NCBI RefSeq assembly: GCF_000772945.1
Contig: NZ_JPVN01000009.1
Location: forward strand, 99,860-163,859
Origin: Ureibacillus manganicus DSM 26584
Lineage (GTDB): Bacteria; Bacillota; Bacilli; Bacillales_A; Planococcaceae
Direction: 5' to 3'
DNA: 64,000 bases
A program made the translations under genes and the position numbers. The notes beneath the pieces are model-generated. The model ran no database searches. It saw only the letters and a program-made list of their open reading frames with translations, and was not told the DNA's origin. Below, one piece after another: positions 63,384 through 64,000 of the stretch. The first letter of the stretch is position 1, and each line of letters starts with the position of its first letter.

Positions 63384-64000
63384 GGTCACGTAGAGTATCT
63401 CTATGTGACTTTTTGCTTTAGATTTTGCTCTCTTTGGGCACATAGAGGCTTTCTATGTTACCTTTCCCTGAAACGTTTGCTCTCTTTGGGCACATAGAGG
63501 CCTTCTATGTTACTTTTCGCTGCATCGTTTGCTCTCTCTGGGCACATAGAGGTCGTCTATGTTACTTTTCGCTGCATCGTTTGCTCTCTTTGGGCACATA
63601 GAGGTCGTCTATGTTACTTTTAACTGAATCGTTCGCTCTCTTTGGGCACATAGAGGCCTTCTATGTTACTTTTCGCTGCATCGTTTGCTCTCTTTGGGCA
63701 CATAGAGGCCTTCTATGTTACTTTTCGCTGCATCGTTTGCTCTCTTTGGGCACATAGAGGCCTTCTATGTTACTTTTCGCTATTACTTTTGCTCTCTATG
63801 GGCACATAGTAGCCTTCTATGTTACTTTTCGCTGCATTGTTTGCACTCTTTGAGCACATAGAAACCTTCTATGTTACTTTTCGCTGCATCGTTTGCTCTC
63901 TTTGGGCACATAGAAGCCTTCTATGTTACTTTTCTCTGCATCGTTTGCTCACTTTGGGCACATAGAAGCCTTCTATGTTACTTTTCGCTGCATTGTTTGC
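63384..64000. repeat. Tandem array of 52-bp hairpin units (12 copies, runs off the window)
   Basis: Units start at 63384 and then every 52 bases at 63436, 63488, 63540, 63592, 63644, 63696, 63748, 63800, 63852, 63904 and 63956. The last is cut by the window edge. Each contains ACATAGA..TCTATGT-type arms followed by a TTACTTTT and a TCGTTTGCTCTC-like spacer. Spacers are conserved, not unique, so this is not CRISPR. No reading frame is kept (52 is not a multiple of 3). The first unit is the EamA terminator. Confidence 0.95.
63385..63414 (+). terminator. Intrinsic terminator of the EamA gene, first unit of the repeat array
   Basis: GTCACGTAGAG pairs with CTCTATGTGAC (one G-T pair) over TAT, followed by TTTTT. 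Confidence 0.85.

Noticed and set aside
63384..64000. Regular repeats resembling a CRISPR array
   Set aside because: Whole 52-bp units repeat, including the would-be spacers; no cas genes; the first unit is a terminator.

Overview
The window reads as chromosome from a low-GC, Gram-positive, probably spore-forming member of the Bacillales (Bacillaceae or Planococcaceae). The evidence is AT-rich DNA, strong AGGAGG-type ribosome sites, frequent TTG/GTG starts, and Bacillus-type gene blocks: xpaC-telA (yaaN), odhAB, ypmS-msrA-msrB, yuaF-floT, dfrA/thyA/ypjP, ypiP-brxA and yozE. The genus is an inference. No rRNA, tRNA, IS element, prophage or CRISPR array was seen.

Region 1-12.3 kb is housekeeping and envelope: a cut-off patatin-like gene, an aminotransferase, an AI-2E-family permease, an LCP protein, a first msrA, an ABC-F ATPase, a lipoprotein, a cold-shock protein with a long leader, and xpaC-telA behind an ECF-sigma-like promoter. 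It also holds an ECF sigma gene interrupted by an in-frame TAA, followed by its membrane partner. Region 12.3-15.1 kb is a three-gene amino-acid ABC transporter behind a clear lysine riboswitch (L-box), so it is called a lysine importer. Region 15.2-34.5 kb has odhAB, an ArlRS-like two-component pair, dapF, a GNAT, a murG-type gene, a CAP-domain secreted protein, a CobW GTPase, an S41 protease, deoD, yozE, ypmS-msrA-msrB, degV and a hemolysin-III-like gene.

Region 34.5-48.6 kb holds yuaF-floT, then dfrA, a phytoene-desaturase-like gene, a MerR/B12-domain (LitR/CarH-like) regulator, thyA, a diguanylate cyclase and ypjP. The desaturase promoter carries three TTATAC boxes spaced exactly 11 bp, as expected for a CarH/LitR-type operator. 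After these come ypiP-brxA, a DinB-family protein, aspartokinase and a possible orphan small RNA.

The most unusual part is 48.6-58.0 kb. It has a giant six-domain multicopper oxidase resembling MnxG (the Mn(II) oxidase of marine Bacillus spores), two small upstream genes placed like mnxE/mnxF, and two paralogous barrel-type proteins bracketing them. Next to these lie a Met-rich membrane protein, a CopC-CopD copper protein with no ordinary start codon whose ribosome site sits in a long hairpin, and a very His/Cys-rich repeat protein. I read it as a candidate metal-oxidation/spore-surface locus. The window closes with topoisomerase III, a small secreted protein, aspartase, an EamA transporter, and a tandem array of 52-bp units that seems to have grown from the EamA terminator and runs off the end.
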